Assembly: GCA_964058805.1 (NCBI GenBank)
Contig: CAXKVV010000391.1
Span: 1 to 30,506 of the forward strand
Source: Schoenoplectus triqueter
Taxonomy: Eukaryota > Streptophyta > Magnoliopsida > Poales > Cyperaceae
Direction: 5' to 3'
DNA: 30,506 nucleotides
In this document: piece after piece, positions 21,345-29,994 of the stretch
Numbering within the stretch: the first letter of the stretch is position 1
Layout: every line of letters begins with the position of its first letter
Made by a program: the position numbers and the translations under genes
The notes under the pieces: generated by a model
What the model saw: the letters and a program-made list of their open reading frames with translations, nothing else
Told to the model about the DNA's origin: nothing
Database searches by the model: none

Positions 21345-21910
21345 AGAAAGTGTTCTCAATGAAGGATTTGGGCGAGGCTGTCTATATACTAGGCATAAAG
21401 ATCTATAGAGATAGATCTAAGAGACTTATTGGATTAAGTCAAAGCACATACATTGATAAAGTGCTGAATCGGTTCAGCACGTAGAATTCTAAGAAAAGAT
21501 TTCTGCCAATGAATCATGGTGCACAGCTTAGCAAGACTCAGTGTCCTTTGACAACTGATGAGCAAAACATAATGAGTAGAGTACCATATGCTTCGGCTAT
21601 TGGCTCTATCATGTACGCCATGTTGTGCACTCGCCCTGATGTCTCGTACGCTTGGAGTGTGACGAGTAGATATCAGGCTAATCCATGCTAGGAGCACTGG
21701 AATGCTGCAAAGAATATCTTTAAGTACTTAAGAAGAACTAAGGATATGTTTCTCATCTACGGTGCTGACTCGGAGCTCGTGGTAAGTGATTACACAGACG
21801 TTATCACCTCATATGAAAAATCATAAATAGAGGCGACGTAAAGATTTGTAAAATTGACACCGTCGGCAACACAGCTGATCCACTTGTAAGATCTCTACCT
21901 CAGGCCAAGC
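21345..21910 (+). pseudogene. pol: copia RT thumb and RNase H remnant, mostly deleted
   Basis: Another frame picks up VFSMKDLGEAVYILGIKIYR and SQSTYIDKVLNRF, breaks at a TAG near 21482, then resumes with SKTQCPLTTDEQNIMSRVPY. It continues through SAIGSIMYAMLCTRPDVSY to a TAG at 21689-21691. EHWNAAKNIFKYLRRTKDM and the RNase H start (VVSDYTD) follow. The sequence then jumps to a C-terminal tail resembling IHTDNNVADPLTK-type endings (DTVGNTADPL). Most of RNase H, including its other catalytic residues, is missing. Confidence 0.85.
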
Positions 21911-22043
21911 ACTAGTTGCACATATCTTCTATGGGTTTGAGACACATAGGAGATTGGCTGTGAGATTTTCCTTTAAATCTGAGAGATTTATAGAATAAAG
22001 AGATTTGTATAAGGCATGGCTCAATATGATTGACTCCAAGCTT

Positions 22044-22054
22044 AAGTGGGAGAT
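22044..22054 (+). promoter_or_regulatory. Polypurine tract before the 3' LTR
   Basis: AAGTGGGAGAT directly precedes TGTTAG, the expected place for plus-strand DNA priming. Confidence 0.8.
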
Positions 22055-23349
22055 TGTTAGTTTGTAATAATCTTGAAGTCAATAATACGATAAATTTGTT
22101 ATATAAAGCTTTGTTCATGAATTGGATATTTAAACGATATTTTGTTTCCTTGAGTATTATTGAATTTATGAATCATTCCGAGTTCATGACTGGAATTGTG
22201 AAACTTCATAATATAGAATATACTCTTAAAAGTCACTAACCAAGGTAATTAGCAGGAACACTAATTAACCGTTATCAGGTTAGTATGTGGATTAAATGAT
22301 GGTCAAGTTTTACAGACCATAGACAAAGAGTTGTCATTTTAATCACATAAATAGATGTTCTAGGAACATCGTATTTGATAGACCCCGAATGAAACATTAA
22401 ATGGAATTGTGTTCGTGTCATTAATGTTTTCGTTCAGTATTAAATTCTAAAGTATGAGGTATTCATTTTTCCTACATAAGATATGTATGTGTGTGATTTC
22501 TACCAAACGTTATCCGTAAAAGGTGGCTATAAAGGTAGCTCTTCGGTATACATAACTTATGCGGAGGAAGAGATGGTTTGCCAAAAGTACTATTGTCCCT
22601 CATATTTCTATATGAGTTATAGCATCACTGGGCCCCTTGATAGAGTAAGATTATCTGCTAGCAGTATAATTACAAGAGTAATTATATTTGATATTTTACT
22701 CAGGATCAAGAAAAGATTAAGTTTGCAAGGATGACACATACCTACCTTGAAACTGATCTGATAGCTATGAGACAAAAGAATTAAACACAAGTAAATAGTT
22801 TACTGGATCATGATATTGTACAGTACATCATCATCTGTGTAATTGGATGGTCATAGTGCATTCTGCCAGATGCCTCCTATGATTATAGAAGTTAAAAGGG
22901 TTTTAACTCTATTTACCAACATAACACGGATCCTGTCGGGTCACACCGTATAGGAGTTAATCGGAGAATCTTATTGATTAATTATAAATTGTTTATAATT
23001 AATAATAAGATGGTTATAATTAATTATATATGATATAATTATATTTGTCATAGAGATGACAAGAAGCAAAAATCAGATTGAATTTATAACGTGTTGGACA
23101 CGTCGTATAAATTCGCCGAAACAACAACCGAGAAAAATATAATTGTAGATGACAATTATATATATATTTGATTTGGATTTTAAATGTTAATTATGGATTT
23201 GAATTATGGGCCAAAAGCCCATTAATAATTAAAGCCTTAATTAATAATTAAAAACCCAAAATCAGAAAAGCCCAAAATCCAAAAGCCCAAGGGTATTTCG
23301 GTAATTTGGCCAAAAGCCCAATGGCAAACTTGTAAATTTGGATCTTAGA

Positions 23350-23421
23350 TGACATCATGCATGACATCATATATGACATCATCCATGACATCATATATGA
23401 CATCATCCATGACATCATCCT
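23350..23421 (+). repeat. Six tandem 12-bp units (TGACATCAT + 3) in 3' LTR
   Basis: Same array as in the 5' LTR with one more unit. This is the only difference noticed between the LTRs. Confidence 0.85.
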
Positions 23422-23503
23422 CAAGGGTATTTTGGTCTTTTCACTTTGAAACCTCCTTACTATTCACGAGGGCATTTTGGTAATTTATCAATTCCATTTT
23501 TTC

Positions 23504-23511
23504 TATAAATA
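23504..23511 (+). promoter_or_regulatory. TATA box of 3' LTR
   Basis: Identical context to the 5' LTR box at an offset of 7842. Confidence 0.8.
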
Positions 23512-23934
23512 GAGGGGTAGGGTGAGAGAAAAAGTTCCACCAAATCAGTTCTACTTTCTCTCTCCCGGTATACGGTTGTTTCAGAATTCACGGGATCGGT
23601 GAATAGTGTTTTTACGAAAGTTGCGGTATTTCTGCACATTTGTGAAACAGAATTACTGCGAGTCGTGAATAGTACTATTTCGTCTTTTTCTCGGGTGAAT
23701 AGTGTTTTTGCGAAAAACCGCGGTTTACAGTATTTCTGGCAAAAGAAATAAACCGCTCTCTGGTCAGTCCTGGTGGATAACCTACAGAGGCATCAGACGT
23801 TTGGTGCTCCGAGACAAGCCGATTTTCATTCCAATTAAAATTTGGAAGCGAGGTATAACATCTTATATTAATCTATTTAATTGTTAAGTAGATTAATATT
23901 TTAGAAATCAATCATGGAGTAGATCAATAAAGGT

Positions 23935-24078
23935 TTAAAGAGGTGTGTATCTCTCGGTAATCATCCGACACATCACTTTAACCCTAAGCTTAAGTTAGAA
24001 GTAAAATAATATTTTACCGTCTTTTGTAAAGGATTAAATGTCTGTAACTCTCGGTTATTATCCGACATACTTTAATCC
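23935..24078 (+). repeat. Same two tandem hairpins in the 3' LTR
   Basis: Identical copy at an offset of 7842 from the 5' LTR pair. Confidence 0.75.
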
Positions 24079-24164
24079 CTAACTTAAGTAGAAGTAAAAT
24101 TTTTGTTCTACGGTCTTTCCGCAGCTTGAGCATTAATGGGATTTGGGCATTCCGAATCCCAACA

Positions 24165-24169
24165 ACATT
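24165..24169. repeat. Right target-site duplication ACATT
   Basis: ACATT directly follows CCAACA of the 3' LTR. Confidence 0.9.
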
Positions 24170-25926
24170 GAGCTACAGTTGAGATCAGGGATTAATTCAT
24201 AAGGAATAATAGGGTTTTATGAATAAAAGAATTTTTAATTCAGAGAGGCAAGGGCAAAAATGGAATTAAAAATTACAGGGATGATCATCATGAATTTAAG
24301 GATTTTTGGTGAAATTTTCATGATTTTTGGATAAGTGGAGCTATCAGAATAAATTCAAGGAAAATAAAGGCAGATTAAATAGATTAATCAGGGGCTGAGA
24401 TTTGATCAAGGCAGATCTGGGTGCAACTTGGGGACAGAGACACATCTGGGTGCAAACTGGGGATCCTAAATACACCTATACCGAATCAGGGAAGAGAGTG
24501 TGTGTGACACGTGTCAGCATTCCATTGGGCCACCTCATGCCACGTGTCACCACCCCATTGGTCCACCTCAGCTGTGTGGGCCCCACTACCATACTGACCT
24601 GACATGTGGGCCCCACCAGCATGCCACGTGGCAAGACCTGACAGGCCCACCTCATCCCTACACTTACCACATGGCAGCACCACAGCAGCACACCTCACTC
24701 CTCATATGCCACATGGCAGTCTGTTAGCAAAACACCTCAGCAGGCTACACTACAACTATTAACACATGGCTGTATCTCATTGGTCCAATTAGGCAATATG
24801 GGCCCCAGGGGTGACACATGGCCCTTATTAATAGAAGCCACCTCAGCATGGATTAACACTATAACAGATGATTAATAGATTGATTAAACAAGTGGACCTA
24901 TCAGAGTGTGCCAAGTCAGATTGATTAAATCTAAGCAAGGGGTTAACTAATCCACAGCTGGACTAATGGGCCGAGATTCATATACTTACATGTGGGGCCC
25001 ATTTGTCAGGTTTATGAATGTATAGCTCACACAGGCAATCATACACCTAGTCTATACACAGATCTAATCAGAGATTTAAATCAAAAGAAAGAAGCGATGT
25101 GTACCTGGCTCACTTGTATTGCGCCTCTGACTGTGGGTCCCACCTAGCTGTGGACTCTGTGCGCCGGACGCACCCTCCTCTTTCTCTTCTCCTTCTCCCC
25201 TCCCTCTCTTCTTCCTTCTTCTCGACGAGGCAGAAGGCGCCATTAGAGGTGATCAAGCTCTCCAAAGCTCGCAACTCCAATTCCTTTCACCCAGAGTTAG
25301 CCTATACATAGGAGAGTATGTGCAATTGATCAGAATTGAAAAACAACAAGTGAATAAGGTGATTGAGAGAGATGAATACCTCGGGCAATTGATGAAGCAC
25401 TTCAATTCCTACTTCAGAATCCAAAATTGATGATGCAAACCTTCTCTATTTACTTAGGCGACGCTGTAGATGAAGAAAGAAGCAGCAATTAGGGGATGAA
25501 TTGAAGCAATTGAGAAGGAGTGATAAAATCGGGCAAATTGATGAAATTTGAAACCTTGCACTCTCAGCTCGAATTATCAATGCTGACAGCTTCCCTATGC
25601 TTACACGATGCTGTTTAGGTGATGGAGGTTATCAATTGGATGATGGAGATATGTTTTTGGCCAAGAGATGGAATCGGGTAATAAAGCTTTGAGCTTTGGA
25701 AGAAGATAACAATGGCAGAGGGTAGAAGGGCATCCTAGATGCATTAGAGTGAGTATATATAGTATGTTTGGATGCTCTAGAAGGTTCTAACAGCAGATAA
25801 GAAGTGGAGTCAAACATGGTCAACAGCCAAAGGCTTGAACTTTGGATTCTTTGAATAGGGGCCCACATCGCAACAGAAGCACTAACAGAATTGAAGAACC
25901 ATGCCCATGAGCCAAGGAAGTCCAAT
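24170..25926. other. Repetitive non-coding DNA continuing the 17.2-kb block
   Basis: No convincing gene is present. A small direct repeat (CATCTGGGTGCAA.CTGGGGA type) lies at about 24412-24465. From 24500 to 25000 the sequence is rich in CCACGTG, GTGGGCCCCAC and CACATGGC motifs. A CT-rich tract spans about 25170-25230. From 25320 on, several loosely similar GAATTGA/GATGAAG blocks occur. Open frames lack domain patterns. Confidence 0.5.
24505..24633. promoter_or_regulatory. Cluster of CACGTG palindromes (G-box-like)
   Basis: Two perfect 12-bp palindromes, TGACACGTGTCA (24505-24516) and TGCCACGTGGCA (24622-24633), flank a third CCACGTGTCA. Such sites can bind plant bZIP or bHLH factors. Function here is inference only. 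Confidence 0.35.
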
Positions 25927-25982
25927 TGTTGGTGTATAAGTGGTGTACAATTCTAATTCCCTGATGGACCCATTCAATTGCT

Positions 25983-25989
25983 TATATAA
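25983..25989 (+). promoter_or_regulatory. TATA box within a 12-bp palindrome
   Basis: TATATAA sits inside the palindrome GCTTATATAAGC. A (GA)n-rich stretch follows at about 26060-26085. Confidence 0.5.
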
Positions 25990-26116
25990 GCATCTGGATT
26001 ATAGAAATTCACAAGGAGATATACAATACACACGCATACAGAAGACAAGAGATAGAGAGAATACTTTATAGAGAGAGAGAGAGTAAGAAGAAGCAAGAAT
26101 CCAGAAGAGAACTCTG

Positions 26117-26600
26117 ATAGAATCGATTGATCTCAGTTTTAACTTGAGAACTCGATCTATTTGCTTCAATTACTTGTTTGGAGGTAAGCTATATACTCTA
26201 TTATCTGCCAATTAAGGGTTAGTAGGTTTAATTCTTGAAGATTGGAACTTTAAAGATGTAATTGCCACTGAATATCAGTATTTTACTGTACTGCCTTTGA
26301 ATTCTTTCGAATTTCAACTATTTCTTCATGATTTTCTTCTTTATTTTATGCATTGCAAGTTTATATAGTATAAATCTTTCATTTCTTTCAATGAATTTTG
26401 CTTAAAGGTTGATGAATGAGGCTGTTAAATCGATTGATCTCAGTTCAACTTGAGAACTCGGTAAACAGTTGAGTTCATTGATCAATTCTTGATTCTTGAG
26501 TGAGAATTATCTTGATCCTTGTTAATACTATATGCATTAGGGTCTGTAGAATCCTTTGAAGTCGATTGATCTCAGATATAATCTTGAGAACTCGACTGAT
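26117..26600 (+). repeat. Three dispersed hairpins with shared core TTGATCTCAG ... TTGAGAAC
   Basis: Copies lie at 26117-26160, 26422-26468 and 26560-26597. Each has an outer TCGA-type stem (ATCGA/TCGAT, ATCGA/TCGGT, AGTCGA/TCGACT), then TCTCA/TGAGA and a small inner stem (GTT/AAC in copies one and two, GAT/ATC in copy three). The first two add a further flank pairing (ATAG/CTAT, CTGTT/AACAG). Confidence 0.75.
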
Positions 26601-26989
26601 TTGGAGTTTCAGTACTGTTATCGCGTTCCATTTCTGAAATTGAGTTTTAAATTGAGAATTAGGGAAGATTATAAACATATGCATGCATATCATGGTTTGA
26701 ATAAGTGTTATAAAGAGTATTAAGCATGACAATGTCAATATTGATCAATGAATAACATGAATTTGAAGTAAATTGCAATCGGTACCAACGGCTTCTATTG
26801 CACTTTGACAACCATCCCGAGTAATGGAGTCATCAACCAATTTGAATTGTTCTAATCATGTTAGGAGGCATTTACATAGGTATACGATGTCAATTGAATG
26901 ATTAATTGTTGAAAGAAACAAGTAATTGTGTTGAATTTGTGGAATCCGAGATTCGGTACCGGCTGGTACCAAATCAGTTCATCTAGCAT

Positions 26990-27003
26990 TGGTATATAGC
27001 ACG
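26990..27003 (+). promoter_or_regulatory. Degraded primer-binding-site-like sequence
   Basis: TGGTATATAGCACG differs from the usual TGGTATCAGAGC pattern by a few bases and follows a CA end. Confidence 0.35.
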
Positions 27004-27380
27004 ATCCACCGCATAGATCATCGATCAGATGTTGTAGAACAATTCCCCGAGGAGAGACGACGCCGGAGGGACTATCTGATCGGAAGGAGACGGCCTCAGC
27101 CGCCGGGAATGCCGTCGGCGCAAATCTTGAAGGCGCTGTTGACCGGAGAGTCAATGAAACGCACTAGCACGAACATTAGCGCAAGAACACGAATATTGAA
27201 GCGCACATGCGAATCTAGGAATAAATCAGATGCTTATAACGTGATAAGTGAATCTGGGCCTTACATCTCATATGAATTAATCTTGAAGCAAATCTGACGG
27301 CCCAAATAAGAATAGAACTATCTGAAAGATGAGCGCCGATCTTGGAGCAGATCTGGCGGCCCAGATTAGGCCCATTAATT
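27004..27380. other. GC-richer stretch after the PBS-like site, possible gag remnant
   Basis: The segment around 27040-27140 has coding-like composition (CGACGCCGGAGG) but is broken by stops in every useful frame. Two diverged copies of ATCTTGAAGCAAATCTGACGGC-like sequence lie about 60 bp apart at 27280-27370. No domain could be identified. Confidence 0.35.
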
Positions 27381-28553
27381 AAATAATAACAGAATAGTAA
27401 TAATATGGAGTAAATAAATGATTTGAAAATGCTATTGAACTCCAAATTGACTCAAATTTGTTTCTAAAATTTTCTTATTTTTCATACTATTTTTCTATAC
27501 AATAATATTCCGGTTTTAGAAATATAATCATAATAAAACATTTTAAAAGCAAAATGCATTACATATATTGATATAGTTGACCTAGATTTGTCTTGTCATT
27601 TTAAATGCTATAAAAATTCCAAAAATACAAATAAAAATCATAAATAATAACTAGATATATTTTAGTGATTTTTCAAGTGATTTTTCATGAAATAATAATG
27701 ATGATAGTAATATACTATAATAAAAAATGAGATTAGCTATATTCTTTGATAAAAAATAATAATAATAATAATAGATATTATATTGATATTTTCTATAAAA
27801 AGAATAAAAAAAATAATAAAAAAATAATAATAATAAAAAAAAAATATACAAAAAAATATACTACTATACATTTTCTATTATAATAAAGAATAATAATATA
27901 GTTTTATGATATGAATTGTATTTCTTTTGTTATTTCTATGCAAATATACAATAAAAATACTTTTGATGAATAAAATGTAAATAAAATAATAGTTATAATA
28001 AAAGTATAATAAATTTCATCTCTTATAGCTATTTTTCAACTAATAATAGTAATAATAAAAAAAAAATCTTATATTTTTCTATAGATAGTAAATAGAAATA
28101 ATAAAAATAGATATAATGAATAATATAATATAATAGGATAGAATATTAGTAATGATTTCTTTTTTTTAGCTATTATAGATATTAAAGATAAAAAAATATA
28201 TAATAAAAATAATAATGGTAAAATAGTATAGCTAACCACCTTTTAATTTTGTAAATGATTCTTACATAATGAATAGTATTTCAATATAATAGAATATAAT
28301 AATAAAATCCTATTACTTTAGCTATTATGAACATTTTAAAAATACAAATAAAAATCATAGCCATTTTATTTTCTATTATTTTAGTAAGTGATTTTCTATA
28401 GAATAAATAGAGTTTAGAAATAATAAAAATAAAATTCTACTATTCTAGCTATTGTAAAAATCCCAAAAATATAAATAAAGTTCTAAGTTAATAGCTACCC
28501 ATGTTCTATTATTTTTGTAAATAGTTTTCTACATAGATAAATAACATTCAAAA

Positions 28554-28616
<63 letters not shown>

Positions 28617-28689
28617 CTGCATCTTTATAATAGAGATAATAATAAAAGATATTATATGGGCTTTGTATATTTTTGAGATGAATAAAAAA
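27381..28689. other. Extremely AT-rich, degenerate tandem DNA
   Basis: The sequence is over long stretches only A and T. A loose repeat marked by AGCTATTAT/AGCTATTGT recurs near 28168, 28318 and 28448 (spacing about 130-150 bp). A TTTTGTAAAT/TTTTAGTAAGTGATT block recurs near 28245, 28378 and 28513. Nothing coding is supported. Confidence 0.6.
28554..28612. repeat. (AAT)n microsatellite, about 19 units
   Basis: An uninterrupted AAT/ATA run sits inside the AT-rich block. Confidence 0.95.
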
Positions 28690-28748
28690 TGCTCACACAA
28701 GGAGTGTAGAGTCACATGGGAATATTCGCACAACATTTAGAACGATTA

Positions 28749-29230
28749 GTCAAGACAAGAACATCTTGACGTAGGATGATTAAGGATTTAATAGCAATAT
28801 GAGAAGATATGTCGAGACAAGAACATCTTGACATTTGATGAATAATAATAAGATACGTTGAGACAAGAACATCTTGACGTGGGATGATTAAGGCTTCGAT
28901 AGCAATATGAAGAAGATGCGTTGAGACAAGAACATCTTGACGTGAGAAGATTAAGGCTTCGATAGCGACCTGAGAAGATACATCGAGACAGGAACATCTT
29001 GATGTTTGATGAAGAATAACCAGAGCTACGATACTAACGTGAAGATATACGTCGACTCTGAAGAATAAGAACATTACGATGTCCTAGAGAGGTGACATCT
29101 TAATGACTCGCTGCCATGAGCAAGTAACTCATGATTGAATACGCTCACACAAGGGGTGTAGGGCTACATAGTAATTTTGCACAAGTAATGCAATACGTAG
29201 GATGATTAGTCGAGACAAGAACATCTTGAC
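28749..29230 (+). repeat. Hairpin family A: six copies, loop CAAGAACA
   Basis: Copies lie at 28749-28770, 28811-28832, 28857-28878, 28920-28941, 28982-29003 and 29209-29230. The arms are GTCAAGA, GTCGAGA, GTTGAGA or ATCGAGA pairing with TCTTGAC or TCTTGAT. Flanking bases also pair (ACGTT with GACGT, ACATC with GATGT). The loop is constant apart from one G. Confidence 0.85.
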
Positions 29231-29332
29231 GTTCGTTGAAGATTGACCAAAGCTACGACATCAGCATGGAGAGATATGTCGACTTTGAAGATGAAGAACA
29301 TTACGATGTCCTAGCGAAGTGACGTCTTAATG
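29072..29332 (+). repeat. Hairpin family B: two copies, CATTA.GATGTC stems
   Basis: 29072-29105 pairs CATTA and GATGTC with GACATC and TAATG, with a C/T mismatch between the two stems. 29299-29332 keeps the design; its only stem change makes a G-U pair (GACGTC). Loops are CTAGAGAGGT and CTAGCGAAGT. Confidence 0.75.
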
Positions 29333-29361
29333 ACTCGGTGTCGTGAACAAGTAATTCATGA
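29115..29361 (+). repeat. Hairpin family C: two copies, loop CAAGTAA
   Basis: CATGAG/CTCATG (29115-29133) and TCGTGAA/TTCATGA (29341-29361) enclose the same CAAGTAA loop. The closing pair changed from G-C to A-T on both sides. Confidence 0.8.
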
Positions 29362-29367
29362 CCATTT

Positions 29368-29415
29368 GAGCTGGCAAGACTGAACTTGTCCGTCGATGAG
29401 TTTGTCTCCTGGCTC
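29368..29415 (+). repeat. Multi-step hairpin GAGC/AGAC/AACT
   Basis: GAGC, AGAC and AACT on the left pair in nested order with AGTT, GTCT and GGCTC on the right, around TGTCCGTCGATG. Confidence 0.65.
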
Positions 29416-29433
29416 ATTTCCCGAGAATGTGAG

Positions 29434-29972
29434 ATTGAATCGGTCTGTTGGTAGATTCATCCACAAAACAGTGAATGTGAACCGTTCTGTAGGTAGGTTC
29501 CTTCACTAACACATGCCTCAATGTTGAACTGGCCCAGCGCTTCAGGTTTGACATTGTGTGCAATTGTGTTTCCTAGGTTTATGAATCGGCTTAGTGCTAC
29601 GAATTCATGATCTAGAAGATCAGTGAAAAGAAATACGTGGGCCATAGCCACCCTTCTCCTGATTCACCAACCTCAAGATCAACCGGCTCAGTGCTTCGAG
29701 TTGTATTTTGTGTGATTGGTCGTTGACTAGTTAAGATTGAACCGGTCTGTTTGTAGGTTTATCTTCTAGATCAACAGAGGTCGAGTCGGTCTGTATGTAG
29801 ACTCACCTCAAGCCCCCTATGAAGAGATTAACCTGGTCTGTTGGTAAGGTTACATCTCGAGGTGGCATGGACTGAACCGATCTGTTTGTAGGTTCGTCCC
29901 CCATAAGACAAAACCGATCTGTTTGTAGGTTTGTCTTTCATAGATTGAACCGGTCTGTTTGTAGGTTCATCT
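29434..29972 (+). repeat. Hairpin family E: eight copies with 12-nt loop GGTCTGTTTGTA
   Basis: Inner stems and loops: GAATC/GATTC (loop 29442-29453), GAACC/GGTTC (29484-29495), GAACC/GGTTT (29744-29755), GAGTC/GACTC (29788-29799), AACCT/AGGTT (29835-29846), GAACC/GGTTC (29879-29890), AAACC/GGTTT (29916-29927) and GAACC/GGTTC (29952-29963). Most have an outer stem beyond a small bulge: GTGAA/TTCAC, AGAT/ATCT, GAGG/CCTC, GAGAT/ATCTC, GGAC/GTCC, AAGAC/GTCTT, AGAT/ATCT. Loops vary only at a few positions. Copies 4 to 8 are spaced about 35-47 bp. Confidence 0.9.
29521..29705 (+). repeat. Hairpin family F: three copies with loop CGGCTCAGTGCTTCGA
   Basis: Copies lie at 29521-29554 (ATGTTGAACT with GGTTTGACAT, three G-U pairs), 29581-29608 (ATGAAT/ATTCAT) and 29680-29703 (CAAC/GTTG). 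The loops GGCCCAGCGCTTC, CGGCTTAGTGCTACGA and CGGCTCAGTGCTTCGA are related. These hairpins lie between members of family E. Confidence 0.75.
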
Positions 29973-29988
29973 TCCGTAGATCCCTTTT

Positions 29989-29994
29989 TATAAA
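29989..29994 (+). promoter_or_regulatory. TATA box after the hairpin array
   Basis: TATAAA after a T run lies about 300 bp before the CA end of the 17.2-kb block. This spacing fits the U3/R boundary of an LTR. Confidence 0.45.

Larger units (their letters stand above)
14225..24164 (+). mobile_element. Ty1/copia LTR retrotransposon, 9.94 kb, defective
   Basis: Direct LTRs 14225-16322 and 22055-24164 begin TGTTAG and end CCAACA. The element is flanked by ACATT on both sides. A tRNA-iMet primer site follows the 5' LTR and a purine tract precedes the 3' LTR. Gene order is gag, protease, integrase, reverse transcriptase, RNase H, the order that defines Ty1/copia. The long leader (16323-18384) is full of repeats. 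Stops and frame changes break gag-pol at many sites, and most of RNase H is deleted. The LTRs show no substitution by eye and differ only by one 12-bp repeat unit, so insertion was recent. Long LTRs and the gag pattern hint at Angela- or Tork-like relatives, but the lineage is not settled. Confidence 0.95.
22055..24164 (+). repeat. 3' LTR of the copia element (2110 bp)
   Basis: Matches the 5' LTR at an offset of 7830 up to the 12-bp array, then 7842 after it. The extra 12 bp is one more repeat unit. Confidence 0.95.
25927..26988 (+). mobile_element. LTR-like segment (TG...CA) with TATA box and PBS-like sequence after it
   Basis: The segment begins TGTTGGTGTATAAG and ends ATCTAGCA. One base after the CA lies TGGTATATAGCACG, which resembles a decayed tRNA-iMet primer site. 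GCTTATATAAGC (25980-25991) supplies a TATA box, followed by a GA-rich, transcript-leader-like stretch. Three related hairpins lie downstream. No matching second LTR or target duplication was found, so it may be a 5' LTR of a broken element. Its limits are a hypothesis. Confidence 0.4.
28691..29361. repeat. Two diverged long direct copies that together carry three hairpin families
   Basis: GCTCACACAAGG.GTGTAG starts copies at 28691 and 29142. The block from GATGAAGAATAACC (about 29007) through AACATTACGATGTCC to AACTCATGA recurs about 227 bp later. Copies differ by many substitutions but keep the hairpins. Confidence 0.75.

Noticed and set aside
25632..25925. 97-codon minus-strand frame starting MDFLGSW
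   Set aside because: No domain, composition typical of repeat DNA, and no splice or promoter support.
25927..26988. Solo LTR
   Set aside because: The five bases on each side (CCAAT and TTGGT) do not form a target duplication, so a solo LTR is not supported.
28712..29074. 120-codon open frame on the minus strand with repeated SRCSCLD/SRQDVLV motifs
   Set aside because: It is an in-frame readout of the family A hairpin repeats, with no start context or known domain.
28749..29230. CRISPR-like array
   Set aside because: The repeats are short hairpins with unequal, related spacers in plant DNA, and no cas genes are present.
29368..29415. Hammerhead or other self-cleaving ribozyme
   Set aside because: The multi-step hairpin contains CGATGAG, but the conserved CUGAUGA and GAAA core with three stems could not be assembled.
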